Below, one piece after another: positions 33,340 to 42,010 of a stretch of DNA of 43,985 nt; within the stretch, counting starts at the first letter, position 1, and every line of letters begins with the position of its first letter. The notes below the pieces were generated by a model that worked only from the letters and a program-made list of their open reading frames with translations, did no database searches and was not told the origin of the DNA. The translations under genes were made by a program, and so were the position numbers. Source of the stretch: Aeromicrobium sp. (lineage in GTDB: Bacteria; Actinomycetota; Actinomycetes; Propionibacteriales; Nocardioidaceae); the NCBI RefSeq assembly GCF_014378035.1, contig NZ_JACMOM010000325.1, positions 1 through 43,985 on the forward strand. Reading direction: 5' to 3'.

Positions 33340-34172
33340 GCCAAGATATCCGTCACGAGGATCCCGCGGGCTCCGAGCTCGTAGAGCCCGTCCATGACCT
33401 TCTGGGCAGTGTCGCGCGGCACCATCGAGCGCACGGCGACCCACCCCTCACGATGAAGTGGCGACACCGTGGGCGACTCGATGCCGGGTGTGAGCTCGAC
33501 AGCCCGTTCGACCTCGTCCACACGGATGTCATAGTCCATCATCACGTACGTCCGGGCGACGAGCACACCGTCGAGGCGACGCTTGAAGACCGCGAAACCG
33601 GCCGGCTCGGGCGCGTCGAGGCGGGTGATCAACACGGCTTCGGACGACAGGATGGGCTCGCCGAACACCTCAAGATCGGCCTGGCGCAGCGTACTGCCGG
33701 TCTCGACGACGTCAGCGATGGCATCGGCGACCCCCAGACGCACCGACGACTCGACGGCGCCATCGAGCCGGACGACCTCGGACGTGATGCCGCGCTCGAA
33801 CAGGTAGGTGTCGACGATGCCGGGGTAGGACGTGGCGATGCGCTTGCCGTCGAGGTCCTGGATGGTGGCCATCGTGCCGATGGGCGCAGCGAAGCGGAAG
33901 GTCGATGCGCCGAAGCCGAGCGCGATGTTCTCGACGGCGTGCGCGCCGGAGTCGAGCAACAGGTCACGGCCGGTGATACCGATGTCGAGCGTCCCCTCCC
34001 CCACGTAGATCGCGATGTCGCGCGGTCGGAGGTAGAAGAACTCGACGTCGTTGTCGGGGTCGAGGGTGACCAGGTCCTTGGCGTTACGGCGCTGGCGGTA
34101 GCCGGCCTCGGCGAGCATGTGGGCGGCCGAGTCTGCAAGCGCTCCCTTGTTGGGGACGGCGATCTTGAGCAT
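33327..34172 (-). CDS. hisG: ATP phosphoribosyltransferase, long form
   Basis: First committed step of histidine biosynthesis: joins ATP and PRPP. The 281-residue product is the long class with its own C-terminal regulatory ACT-like domain, so no HisZ is needed. It starts '[16 protein letters not shown]' and has '[13 protein letters not shown]' and the PRPP loop region '[16 protein letters not shown]'. It lies 74 bases after hisE and overlaps the PH-domain gene at its 3' end. Confidence 0.96.
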   Translation of the reverse strand: MLKIAVPNKGALADSAAHMLAEAGYRQRRNAKDLVTLDPDNDVEFFYLRPRDIAIYVGEGTLDIGITGRDLLLDSGAHAVENIALGFGASTFRFAAPIGTMATIQDLDGKRIATSYPGIVDTYLFERGITSEVVRLDGAVESSVRLGVADAIADVVETGSTLRQADLEVFGEPILSSEAVLITRLDAPEPAGFAVFKRRLDGVLVARTYVMMDYDIRVDEVERAVELTPGIESPTVSPLHREGWVAVRSMVPRDTAQKVMDGLYELGARGILVTDILACRI

Positions 34173-34246
34173 GGATCTCTCTTCTCAGGAGTTCTGTGAC
34201 GCTGGGGGCGACGGAGGCACGGACGGACACCCGAGGGTCCGGTCCG

Positions 34247-34510
34247 TCACAGATGCGCGTAGACGTCGTCGAGCGTGATTCCGGCGGCGATCATCATCAC
34301 CTGAACGTGGTAGAGCAGCTGGCTCAGCTCTTCGGCGGTGCGTTCGGGACCTTCGTGCTCGGCGGCCATCCACGACTCGGCGGCCTCCTCGACAAGCTTC
34401 TTGCCGATGGCGTGCACACCGGCATCGAGCTCGGCGACAGTGCGCGAGCCCTCGGGGCGCTGAACGGCCTTGTCGGCGAGCTCGGCGAAGAGTTGGTCGA
34501 AGGTCTTCAT
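34247..34510 (-). CDS. hisE: phosphoribosyl-ATP pyrophosphatase
   Basis: Second step of histidine biosynthesis. The 87-residue all-alpha MazG-like protein contains '[16 protein letters not shown]' (the EExxE metal site) and '[14 protein letters not shown]'. It is a stand-alone domain, not fused to HisI. The start is ATG 34510 ('[13 protein letters not shown]'); the ORF track adds seven residues. It is 48 bases after ribH, the usual actinobacterial junction of rib and his genes. Confidence 0.95.
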   Translation of the reverse strand: MKTFDQLFAELADKAVQRPEGSRTVAELDAGVHAIGKKLVEEAAESWMAAEHEGPERTAEELSQLLYHVQVMMIAAGITLDDVYAHL

Positions 34511-34558
34511 CGCCCAGAAGTCTAGGCCCACCGTCGCGGGGCCCCCGCCGGGCCCGGC

Positions 34559-35029
34559 TCAGAGGAGATTGCGCAGGATGTTCCAGGTCGCGAGTGCAGC
34601 CTCGGCGGCCTCGCGGCCCTTGTCCTCGCGGCTGTCGGGCAGACCCGCGCGGTCCAGCGCCTGCGCCTCGTCGTCGCACGTCAGCAGTCCGAACCCGATG
34701 GGCACACCGGTGTCGAGCGCCACCCGGTTGAGCCCGTCGGTGGCAGCCGCCGAGACGTACTCGAAGTGCGGCGTGCCCCCACGAATGATGACCCCGAGCG
34801 CGACGACGACGTCGAAACCATGCTGAGCGTGAGCCAGGGCGAGGACAGGAAGCTCGAACGAGCCGGGCGCCCGGACGAGCGTCACGTCACTGACGTCGGC
34901 GTCGGACAGGGCGCGTTGGGCCCCGGCAATCAGTCCGTCCATGACCTCGGTGTGCCACCGGGAGGCGACGATGACGACCTTCGCCCCGGCGCCGTCGGCG
35001 AAGATCTCCGGCGCACCGTGACCGCTCAT
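34559..35029 (-). CDS. ribH: 6,7-dimethyl-8-ribityllumazine synthase
   Basis: Penultimate step of riboflavin synthesis. The 156-residue product shows '[20 protein letters not shown]', '[14 protein letters not shown]' and '[17 protein letters not shown]', the phosphate- and substrate-binding elements of the icosahedral-forming family. ATG 35029 overlaps the ribBA stop by ATGA. Confidence 0.97.
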   Translation of the reverse strand: MSGHGAPEIFADGAGAKVVIVASRWHTEVMDGLIAGAQRALSDADVSDVTLVRAPGSFELPVLALAHAQHGFDVVVALGVIIRGGTPHFEYVSAAATDGLNRVALDTGVPIGFGLLTCDDEAQALDRAGLPDSREDKGREAAEAALATWNILRNLL

Positions 35030-36264
35030 GCCGACTCCCCTTCGCCGCTGGTGACATCGAGGCCCGGGAGGTCGTGCCCCATGCGTTGGGCCTTGGTCCG
35101 CAGGTACGTGAAGCTGTCCTTCGTGGCGGCGACCACGAGCGGCAACCGTTCACTGATCTTGACCCCGTAGGCCTCCAGCGCCGTGGTCTTGTCGGGGTTG
35201 TTGGTGAGCAGCCGCGCCGACGTGACACCAAGGTCACGCAGGATCTGTGCCCCGGCGGCGTAGTCGCGCTCGTCCTCACCGAAGCCGAGCTGCAGGTTGG
35301 CGTCGACGGTGTCACTGCCCGCGTCCTGCAGCGCGTACGCCTGCAGCTTGTGCAGCAGCCCGATGCCGCGCCCCTCGTGCCCGCGCAGATAAACGACGAT
35401 GCCCGCGCCGGCGGCGGTGATCTCGGTCATCGACAGCTCGAGCTGCGGTCCGCAGTCACACCGCCTCGACCCGAACACGTCACCGGTGAGGCATTCGGAG
35501 TGGATGCGGGTGAGCACGTCCTCGGTGCCGGGGTCACCGTAGACCAGGGCGACGTGTTCCGACCCTTCGATGCGGTCGCGATAGCCGTGTGCCGTGAACT
35601 CGCCGAACTCGGTCGGGAGCCTCGTCGTGGCCAGCCGATCGACCTGCGACTCGTGCAGACGGCGGTAGACCTGAAGGTCCTCGATCGAGACCAGCGCAAT
35701 GCCGTGCTCGTCGGCGAACTCCCGCAGCGCCGGGGCGCGCATCAGCGTGCCGTCGTCGTGCAGGACCTCGCCGATGACACCGGCGGGGGTGAGGCCGGCC
35801 AGCCGCGCGAAGTCGACGGCGGCCTCGGTGTGGCCGGCCCGCTCGAGCACTCCACCGTCCTTGGCCCGCAGCGGCAGGATGTGGCCGGGCTGGTTGAGCT
35901 CGAACGGCTCGGTGGCCGAGTCGGCGAGCACCCGACACGTACGGGCCCGGTCGGTGGCGGAGATGCCCGTGGTGATGCCGTCGCGGGCGTCGATCGAGAC
36001 CGTGTAGGCGGTGCGCATCTTCTCGCGGTTGTGCGGGGTCATGAGCGGGATTGCGAGCCGGTCGAGAATCTCGCCCGTGATGGGCGCGCAGACGAGGCCG
36101 CTGGAGTAGCGGACGAGGAACGCCATGAGCTCGGGCGTCGCCTTGCTCGCCGCGAAGATGATGTCGCCCTCGTTCTCGCGATTCTCGTCATCGACGACCA
36201 CGATGGCTTTGCCCTCGCGGAAGTCGGCGACGGCGCGTTCGATGCTGTCCAGGTGCACGCTCAT
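35026..36264 (-). CDS. ribBA: bifunctional 3,4-dihydroxy-2-butanone-4-phosphate synthase / GTP cyclohydrolase II
   Basis: Makes both precursors of riboflavin, from ribulose 5-phosphate and GTP. The 412-residue fusion has the RibB half first (about 1-205: '[18 protein letters not shown]', '[17 protein letters not shown]') and the RibA half second, with zinc-binding cysteines in '[18 protein letters not shown]' and the GTP site '[15 protein letters not shown]'. ATG 36264 overlaps the ribE stop by ATGA. Confidence 0.97.
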   Translation of the reverse strand: MSVHLDSIERAVADFREGKAIVVVDDENRENEGDIIFAASKATPELMAFLVRYSSGLVCAPITGEILDRLAIPLMTPHNREKMRTAYTVSIDARDGITTGISATDRARTCRVLADSATEPFELNQPGHILPLRAKDGGVLERAGHTEAAVDFARLAGLTPAGVIGEVLHDDGTLMRAPALREFADEHGIALVSIEDLQVYRRLHESQVDRLATTRLPTEFGEFTAHGYRDRIEGSEHVALVYGDPGTEDVLTRIHSECLTGDVFGSRRCDCGPQLELSMTEITAAGAGIVVYLRGHEGRGIGLLHKLQAYALQDAGSDTVDANLQLGFGEDERDYAAGAQILRDLGVTSARLLTNNPDKTTALEAYGVKISERLPLVVAATKDSFTYLRTKAQRMGHDLPGLDVTSGEGESA

Positions 36265-36905
36265 GCTGTGTCCTTCTCGTTGGCCGGGTCTTCACGAGCT
36301 CCCAGCAGGCGCTCGACGTACTTGGCGAGGATGTCGACCTCGAGGTTGACTCGATCGCCCGCGACCTTGGCACCCAGGGTGGTGTCGGCGAGCGTCGTCG
36401 GGATCAGCGACACCGAGAACCACGAGCCGTCCGGTGTCGCGGCATCGCCGTCAACGACCTCCACGACGGTCAGCGACGTGCCGTCAACCGTGACAGACCC
36501 CTTGTCGACGAGATATCTCGCCAGCTCGCGGGGCAGACCGATGCGGATGATCTCCCAGTGCTCGCTGGGGATGCGGTCGATGAGGCGACCGGTGCCATCG
36601 ACATGGCCCTGGACGATGTGCCCACCGAGCCGTGCGCCGGCCTTGGTCGCGCGCTCGAGGTTGACCTCGTCGCCGATGCCGAGGTCGCCGAGCGACGTCT
36701 TGTCGAGCGACTCCTTCATGACGTCGGCAGCAAACGTCCCGGCGCCCTGCGCCATGACGGTCAGGCAGACGCCGCTCACGGCGATCGAGTCGCCGTGGCG
36801 CGCGTCGGACGTCACCAGCGGGCCGCGGATCGTCAGGCGCACGGAGTCGCCCAGATCGTCCACCGCCGTGATGGTGCCCTTCTCCTCGATGAGTCCGGTG
36901 AACAT
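36261..36905 (-). CDS. ribE: riboflavin synthase, alpha chain
   Basis: Final step of riboflavin synthesis: dismutation of two lumazines. The 214-residue product is an internal duplication of a lumazine-binding barrel: '[12 protein letters not shown]' with '[13 protein letters not shown]' in the first half, '[15 protein letters not shown]' and '[15 protein letters not shown]' in the second. Naming differs between species (ribE or ribC). The ATG overlaps the ribD stop in TGATG. Confidence 0.96.
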   Translation of the reverse strand: MFTGLIEEKGTITAVDDLGDSVRLTIRGPLVTSDARHGDSIAVSGVCLTVMAQGAGTFAADVMKESLDKTSLGDLGIGDEVNLERATKAGARLGGHIVQGHVDGTGRLIDRIPSEHWEIIRIGLPRELARYLVDKGSVTVDGTSLTVVEVVDGDAATPDGSWFSVSLIPTTLADTTLGAKVAGDRVNLEVDILAKYVERLLGAREDPANEKDTA

Positions 36906-37948
36906 CAGTCGAAGTCCTCTCGCTGCATGCGGCCGGGGGTCCCGATGATGCGGATGTCCGGCCCAACCATCCTCAGGTCGTCGAGGTCGATGGGGCGCAG
37001 GTCTGCCAGCGTGGTGGCTTCGCCCTCGAGCGCGGCCCGGCCCGAACCGAGCATCGCCGGCGCAATGTAGCCGATGACGCGGTCGATGACACCGGCGTTC
37101 CAGAATGCCCCGGCGAGCCGGGGACCTCCCTCGAGCCAGACGTGCCGGATCTCGTTCTCCACCAGCTTCCGCAACACCTCCGCGGGGTCGCGCGACTGGA
37201 TCATCAGGGTGGGAGCCACCCGGTCGAACACCCGGTAGTAGTTCGGGATTTTGGTCTCACCGACGACGACACGCAGCGGCTGCTGGTCGTACGGCAGCGG
37301 CATGTCGTTCTCGTCACGAACCGTGAGACGCGGGTCGTCGGCCAACACTGCGCCGGTGCCCGCGACGATGGCATCGGACTCTGCCCTGAACGTCTGCACG
37401 TCGCGCCGCGCCTCCGGGCTGGTGATCCACTTGCTCGTGCCGTCGGGCGCCGCGCTGAGTCCGTCGAGGGTCGCTGCGTACTTCCAGGTCACGAACGGCC
37501 TGCCCCGAGTGACGGCGTACGTCCACTCAGGGTTGAGAGCCGCAGACTCCTCGGCCAGCACGCCGGTCTCGACGGCGACGCCAGCATCGGCAAGCACCTT
37601 CGCACCGCCCGGGGCCGTCGCGTCGGGGTCGGACTGCGCGGAGGCAACCCGAGCGATGCCCGCCTCGATGAGGGCGGTGGAGCAGGGACCGGTGCGGCCC
37701 GTGTGGTTGCAGGGCTCGAGGGTGACGACCGCGGTGGCCCCGCGGGCTGCTGCTCCGGCACGCGTCAGCGCATCGATCTCCGCGTGGGGGGTTCCGGCGC
37801 CATGGTGGACACCGATGGCGAGCTCGGCGCCGTCGGGCGAGAGGAGGACGCAGCCGACCCGCGGGTTCGGGAGTGTGCGCCGGGTCGCGCGGGCAGCAGC
37901 GAGCGCGCGGCGCATCGCGTCGATCTCGATGTCGCTCTGCGGTGTCAT
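36905..37948 (-). CDS. ribD: bifunctional riboflavin deaminase/reductase
   Basis: Second and third steps from the GTP branch. The N-terminal deaminase (about 1-145) has the zinc ligands 'HAEIDAL' and 'PCNHTGRTGPC'; the C-terminal reductase has 'FVTWKYAATLDGLSAAPDG'. 347 residues in all. ATG 37948 follows CGGAGG. It is the first rib gene, about 85 bases downstream of an FMN riboswitch, so the whole rib-his run is expected to answer to FMN. Confidence 0.96.
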   Translation of the reverse strand: MTPQSDIEIDAMRRALAAARATRRTLPNPRVGCVLLSPDGAELAIGVHHGAGTPHAEIDALTRAGAAARGATAVVTLEPCNHTGRTGPCSTALIEAGIARVASAQSDPDATAPGGAKVLADAGVAVETGVLAEESAALNPEWTYAVTRGRPFVTWKYAATLDGLSAAPDGTSKWITSPEARRDVQTFRAESDAIVAGTGAVLADDPRLTVRDENDMPLPYDQQPLRVVVGETKIPNYYRVFDRVAPTLMIQSRDPAEVLRKLVENEIRHVWLEGGPRLAGAFWNAGVIDRVIGYIAPAMLGSGRAALEGEATTLADLRPIDLDDLRMVGPDIRIIGTPGRMQREDFD

Positions 37949-38030
37949 GCATTCCTCCGGGTCGGTGCTGGCGCGCGGACTCCGGAGTGGTCAGACGGCG
38001 ACGCATGGACGCGTCTGCCCGCCTGCGTGC

Positions 38031-38152
38031 GCCTCTCATCCGGACTTTCACCGTCGGTGCCGGAGTTCCACCGGCTCAACCGTTGCCACACCTGGGATGT
38101 GACCGCGGGTCGCGGACTATCACCGCCGGTTCGGAATTACACCGACCCCGGA
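38031..38152 (-). promoter_or_regulatory. FMN riboswitch (RFN element)
   Basis: The minus strand carries the conserved RFN core: GGGGTCGGTGTAATTCCG at the 5' side, then ACCGGCGGTGATAGTCC, CCGGTGGAACTCCGGCACC, and the 3' GACGGTGAAAGTCCGGATGA. It precedes ribD. No T-tract follows. A palindrome ACTCCGGAGT lies between the aptamer and the CGGAGG site, so control of ribosome access is more likely than termination. Confidence 0.97.
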
Positions 38153-38214
38153 GCACGCGAGCACTGCTGTGAAGCTGTGATGCTCGTGCTCCAAGTCTAG
38201 CCCGGGCGGCCGGG

Positions 38215-38877
38215 TCAGTGCCCGGTACCTCCCGCTTGCGCCCGGAGCTCGGCGACCATCCGGTCCGGATCCTCTGCCCCGAACACGGCCGAGCCGGCTA
38301 CGAACACGTCTGCCCCGGCCTCCGCGCAGCGCTCGATCGTGTCGAGTGACACCCCACCGTCGACCTGGAGCCAGATGTCACCACCGTGCTTGTCGATGAG
38401 GGTGCGCGCGCGACGGATCTTGGGCAGACACATGTCGAGGAATGCCTGACCGCCGAACCCGGGCTCCACCGTCATGACCAGGATCATGTCGAGCTCGGGC
38501 AGGAGGTCCTCGTACGGCTCGATCGGTGTGGCCGGTCTGAGCGCCATCGAGGCTCTGGCGCCCAGGGCGCGAATCTCACGGGCGAGTCGGACCGGTGCTG
38601 CCGCCGCCTCGACGTGGAACGTCACGCTGCCAGCGCCTGCTTCGACGAACGACGGTGCCCACCGGTCGGGGTTGTCGATCATCAGGTGCGCGTCGATGGG
38701 TTGAGCCGCCACCTTGGCGAGCGCCTCGATGACGGGTGCTCCGAGCGTCAAGTTGGGCACGAAGTGGTTGTCCATGACGTCGACGTGGAGCCAATCGGCG
38801 CCCGCGATACGCGCCGCCTCGCTCTGCAGGTTCGCGAAGTCGGCCGACAGCATGCTCGGGGTGATCTGGATGCCCAT
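38215..38877 (-). CDS. rpe: ribulose-phosphate 3-epimerase
   Basis: Interconverts ribulose 5-phosphate and xylulose 5-phosphate in the pentose phosphate pathway. The 220-residue TIM barrel has '[13 protein letters not shown]', the metal-site '[15 protein letters not shown]', and the phosphate loops '[13 protein letters not shown]' and 'LQVDGGVS'. The ORF track starts at 38940; ATG 38877 ('MGIQITPS') is the family start. It lies upstream of the riboswitch on the same strand and supplies the ribulose phosphate used by ribBA. Confidence 0.97.
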   Translation of the reverse strand: MGIQITPSMLSADFANLQSEAARIAGADWLHVDVMDNHFVPNLTLGAPVIEALAKVAAQPIDAHLMIDNPDRWAPSFVEAGAGSVTFHVEAAAAPVRLAREIRALGARASMALRPATPIEPYEDLLPELDMILVMTVEPGFGGQAFLDMCLPKIRRARTLIDKHGGDIWLQVDGGVSLDTIERCAEAGADVFVAGSAVFGAEDPDRMVAELRAQAGGTGH

Positions 38878-38918
38878 GGCGCCAGCGTAGTGGCCGCTCC
38901 GGCCGGGTCGAGGGTCAG

Positions 38919-39560
38919 TCAGCGCGACGGGGAGTCGCACAAGACGCCGTCGACGATGATACCCAGCAGCGACCCCGTGGAGTCGGCGCTCATGCCACCT
39001 GCCCCGTCGATGACGCTCGCCACTCCACTCACGAGCCGCATGACGTCACGCGACTGCACGCCGTCACGCAGCTGACCCGTGCTGTCGACGTAGTCGAGCA
39101 CGCGCTCGTTGGCTGTCGAGAGCACCCGGCACTTGCGGTAGATCGGCGATGAGGGGTCGTCCATCGCCGCCGAGATCTTGGCCGCCGCGCCGCGGTGCAA
39201 CGTGATGTGACCGATGAACACCTCGAACCACCCGGTGAGCGTCTCCCGGGCCGGCAGCGCAGCGGCCACGGCAGCCTCGCTGTCGGCGACGACCCTGGTG
39301 GTCCAGTCGCGCATCAGCACGTCGATGAGGTCGTCGCGCGTGGGGAAATGCCGGTAGAGGGTGCCCGGTCCGACGCCGGCGCGCTTGGCGATCTCGTCGA
39401 GCGAGCCGGTGGCCCCGCTCTCGGCGAAGACCTCGCGGGCAGCGGCGAGCAGCTTGTCGTAGTTGCGCTTGGCATCTGCCCGCATCGGTCTGTCGCACCC
39501 GGACTTCTCTGCTGACACCGTTTGCGGTGTCCCCGTCTGGGGTGCCGTGACTGACGTCAC
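38919..39560 (-). CDS. TetR-family transcriptional regulator
   Basis: 213-residue regulator. The N-terminal helix-turn-helix ('[27 protein letters not shown]') is a textbook TetR domain; the C-terminal ligand domain ('[17 protein letters not shown]') resembles the family often annotated near efflux genes. No target gene such as a transporter is adjacent, so its target is unknown and may be itself. The start was moved from 39599 to GTG 39560, seven bases after AAGAAGGG. The start overlaps a palindrome GTGAC-(4)-GTCAC that could be an autoregulatory site. Confidence 0.88.
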   Translation of the reverse strand: MTSVTAPQTGTPQTVSAEKSGCDRPMRADAKRNYDKLLAAAREVFAESGATGSLDEIAKRAGVGPGTLYRHFPTRDDLIDVLMRDWTTRVVADSEAAVAAALPARETLTGWFEVFIGHITLHRGAAAKISAAMDDPSSPIYRKCRVLSTANERVLDYVDSTGQLRDGVQSRDVMRLVSGVASVIDGAGGMSADSTGSLLGIIVDGVLCDSPSR

Positions 39561-39684
39561 TTGCCAACCCTTCTTGTCAATCAGAGACCATCTCCGCATG
39601 TTCGAAGAACCGGAGTCCTTCTCCGCCTAGTCTACGCCACCACCTATCGCGCGACAGGTACATCTCCGCGACCACTCACAGGAC

Positions 39685-40968
39685 TCAGGAACGTCGGAGC
39701 AGGGCGCAGAACATCGCGTCCGTGCCGTCGATGTGGGGCCACCACTGGTGGGTTGACTCGATGTTGACGTCGTCGCGGCCAGCGGTGACCGTCTCGAGCA
39801 CTCCACGGGTCTCTTGCAGGTGGGGTGAACAGGTGGCATAGGCCACTACCCCGCCGGGGCGAACGAGCTCGAGCGCACGGGTCAGCAGTGCCGTTTGCAG
39901 CGGCACGAGCTCGTCGAGGTCGGCCATCTCGCGGCGCCAACGGGCCTCGGGACGCCGCCTCAGGGCGCCGAGCCCAGTACAGGGAGCATCCACCAGCACA
40001 CGATCGAACGAGGCCGGCTCCCACGGGCCGTGACGCCCGTCGGCGGTGGTCACCTCGACGTTGCCGAGCAGACGCACTCCCTGGCGGACCAGCGCGGCTC
40101 GGTGTTCCAGGATCTCGTTGGCCACGAGCGTCGCACCGCGCTGCTTCGCCAGCGCTCCGAGCAGAGCGGCCTTGCCGCCGGGGCCGGCACACAGGTCGAG
40201 CCACCGGGTGTCGGATCCGTCGACCTGCGCCTCGGCCAGCGAGATGGCGACCAGCTGCGATCCCTCGTCCTGGACGCCCGCCCTGCCGTCACGCACCTGC
40301 GGGATGGCACCGGGGTCGCCACCGGCGTCGAGGATGCGCGCGTAGGGCGACAGCGTGCCGGGGATGCCCGGAAGGTCGTCGGGCTCGCACAACCCCGGTC
40401 TGGCCACGAGCGTGACCCGCGGCGGGGCGTTGTCGGCGGCGAGGAGCTTGTCGATCTGTGCTCCGTGGCCTCCGAGCGCCTCGTGCAGGGCCTTGACGAT
40501 CCACAGCGGGTGCGACGTGCGCACTGCGCGTGCCTCGTCGCCCTCCAGTCCGGCGGTCACCACCTCGAGCCAGCCGTCGAGATCCTTCTGGCCGATCTTG
40601 CGCAGCAGCGCGTTGACGAAGTGCACCGGCTTGTGGCCGATCTCGCGGCGTACGACGTCGACCGTCTCGGACACGGCAGCGTGCGGGGGCACCCGCATGT
40701 TGAGCAGCTGGTGAGTGCCGAGCCTCAGCGCGTCGAGCACTGGCGGGTCGATCGAGGCGATGCCCTTCGTGGCGACCTGACCGATGATCGCGTCGTAGGT
40801 GCCCTGCCGCCGGATCGTGCCGTGGACGAGCTCGGTGACGAATGCGGCGTCGCGCCCCTCGATGTGGTGCTCGTCGAGCATGGCGGGCAGCACGAGGTTG
40901 ACGTAGGCGTCGCGCTCGGCGACCGCACGCAGGACATGGAACGCGATGGCGCGCGCGGGGTCACTCAT
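39685..40968 (-). CDS. rsmB: 16S rRNA m5C967 methyltransferase (RsmB family)
   Basis: SAM-dependent methyltransferase acting on 16S rRNA. The 427-residue product has an N-terminal NusB-like domain (about 1-130) and a C-terminal Nop2/Sun domain with 'LDLCAGPGGKAALLG' (SAM site) and the two catalytic cysteines in 'DAPCTGLGALRR' and 'YATCSPHLQE'. ATG 40968 overlaps the fmt stop by ATGA. The 124-base gap downstream, before tetR, holds no further gene. Confidence 0.95.
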   Translation of the reverse strand: MSDPARAIAFHVLRAVAERDAYVNLVLPAMLDEHHIEGRDAAFVTELVHGTIRRQGTYDAIIGQVATKGIASIDPPVLDALRLGTHQLLNMRVPPHAAVSETVDVVRREIGHKPVHFVNALLRKIGQKDLDGWLEVVTAGLEGDEARAVRTSHPLWIVKALHEALGGHGAQIDKLLAADNAPPRVTLVARPGLCEPDDLPGIPGTLSPYARILDAGGDPGAIPQVRDGRAGVQDEGSQLVAISLAEAQVDGSDTRWLDLCAGPGGKAALLGALAKQRGATLVANEILEHRAALVRQGVRLLGNVEVTTADGRHGPWEPASFDRVLVDAPCTGLGALRRRPEARWRREMADLDELVPLQTALLTRALELVRPGGVVAYATCSPHLQETRGVLETVTAGRDDVNIESTHQWWPHIDGTDAMFCALLRRS

Positions 40969-41888
40969 ACGAACATCGCCTCAGCGGCAAGCGCCGTCCC
41001 GCGTCCCCAGTCGGCCGCCTGCATGCGCTTCTTGCCGACCGCCTGCACCTCTGCGAGCACGAGGTCGGTGGTCGTGGTTCCGACCCGGACCTCGCGCTTT
41101 GCGACGTGCAACCGGCCGACATCGAGGGTGCGGTCGTCGGCGATGGTCGCCGGGCCGATCTTGATGCGGTCGTCACCCAGCATGGTCCAGGCGCCCGGCG
41201 CCGGTGTGCACCCGCGGATGTGACGGTCAATCGCGAAGGCCGGCCTGTTCCAGTCGATGCGACCCTCCTCGGTCGAGAGCTTCGGTGCAAACGAGATGTT
41301 GTCCTCAGGCTGTGGCACAGCCGCGATGTCACCATCCTCGATGTGATCGACGACATCGACGAGCAGCCGGCTGCCGAAGTCGGCCAGGCGCGAGAGAAGC
41401 TCGGCGGTGGTGTCGTCCTCACGGATGCGCTCGGTGATGGATCCGAGCACCGGCCCGGCATCGAGCTCCTCCACGAGGCTGAACACCGTGGCGCCCGTGA
41501 CCTCGTCACCGGCCATGATGGCGCGCTGCACCGGCGCGGCTCCCCGCCACGCCGGGAGCACCGAGAAATGCAGGTTGATCCAGCCGAAGGTCGGAATGTC
41601 GAGCGCCTCGCGGCGGATCAGCGCCCCGTAGGCCACGATCGGTATGCAGTCGGGCTTGAGCGCCCGGAGACGATGCATGAACCCCGGGTCGGACGGCTTG
41701 ACGGGCTTGAGCACCTCGATGCCGTGCGCTGCGGCGACTTCCGCGACGGGCGAGGCGGCGAGGGCACGACCGCGTCCTGCCGGCGCATCGGGCCTGGTGA
41801 TCACGGCGATCACCTCGTGGCGGCTCGCGACGAGTGCTTCGAGGGTCGGAACCGCCGTTGACGGGGTTCCGGCGAAGACGACTCTCAC
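40965..41888 (-). CDS. fmt: methionyl-tRNA formyltransferase
   Basis: Formylates initiator Met-tRNA with 10-formyl-THF. The 307-residue product starts 'RVVFAGTPSTAVPTLEAL' and has the catalytic region 'INLHFSVLPAWRGAAPVQ' and 'TGATVFSLVEELDAGPVLG', plus the small C-terminal tRNA-binding barrel. The ORF track starts at 42212; GTG 41888 gives the family N-terminus. The 122-base gap to priA contains nothing obvious. Confidence 0.97.
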   Translation of the reverse strand: MRVVFAGTPSTAVPTLEALVASRHEVIAVITRPDAPAGRGRALAASPVAEVAAAHGIEVLKPVKPSDPGFMHRLRALKPDCIPIVAYGALIRREALDIPTFGWINLHFSVLPAWRGAAPVQRAIMAGDEVTGATVFSLVEELDAGPVLGSITERIREDDTTAELLSRLADFGSRLLVDVVDHIEDGDIAAVPQPEDNISFAPKLSTEEGRIDWNRPAFAIDRHIRGCTPAPGAWTMLGDDRIKIGPATIADDRTLDVGRLHVAKREVRVGTTTTDLVLAEVQAVGKKRMQAADWGRGTALAAEAMFV

Positions 41889-42010
41889 GGCGACGAGTCT
41901 AGGACCCGTCCCATCGGCCCCGCGCCGCACCGTCGCGCACCGACACACCCCAGCCCTCTTCGTGGACGGGAAACGGTGTTGGCGGCCGGGCCGGGAATCG
42001 GTGGGCGGGC

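Noticed and set aside
35074-36948. Plus-strand ORF of 624 codons
   Set aside because: Antisense shadow of ribBA and ribE; no recognisable domain.
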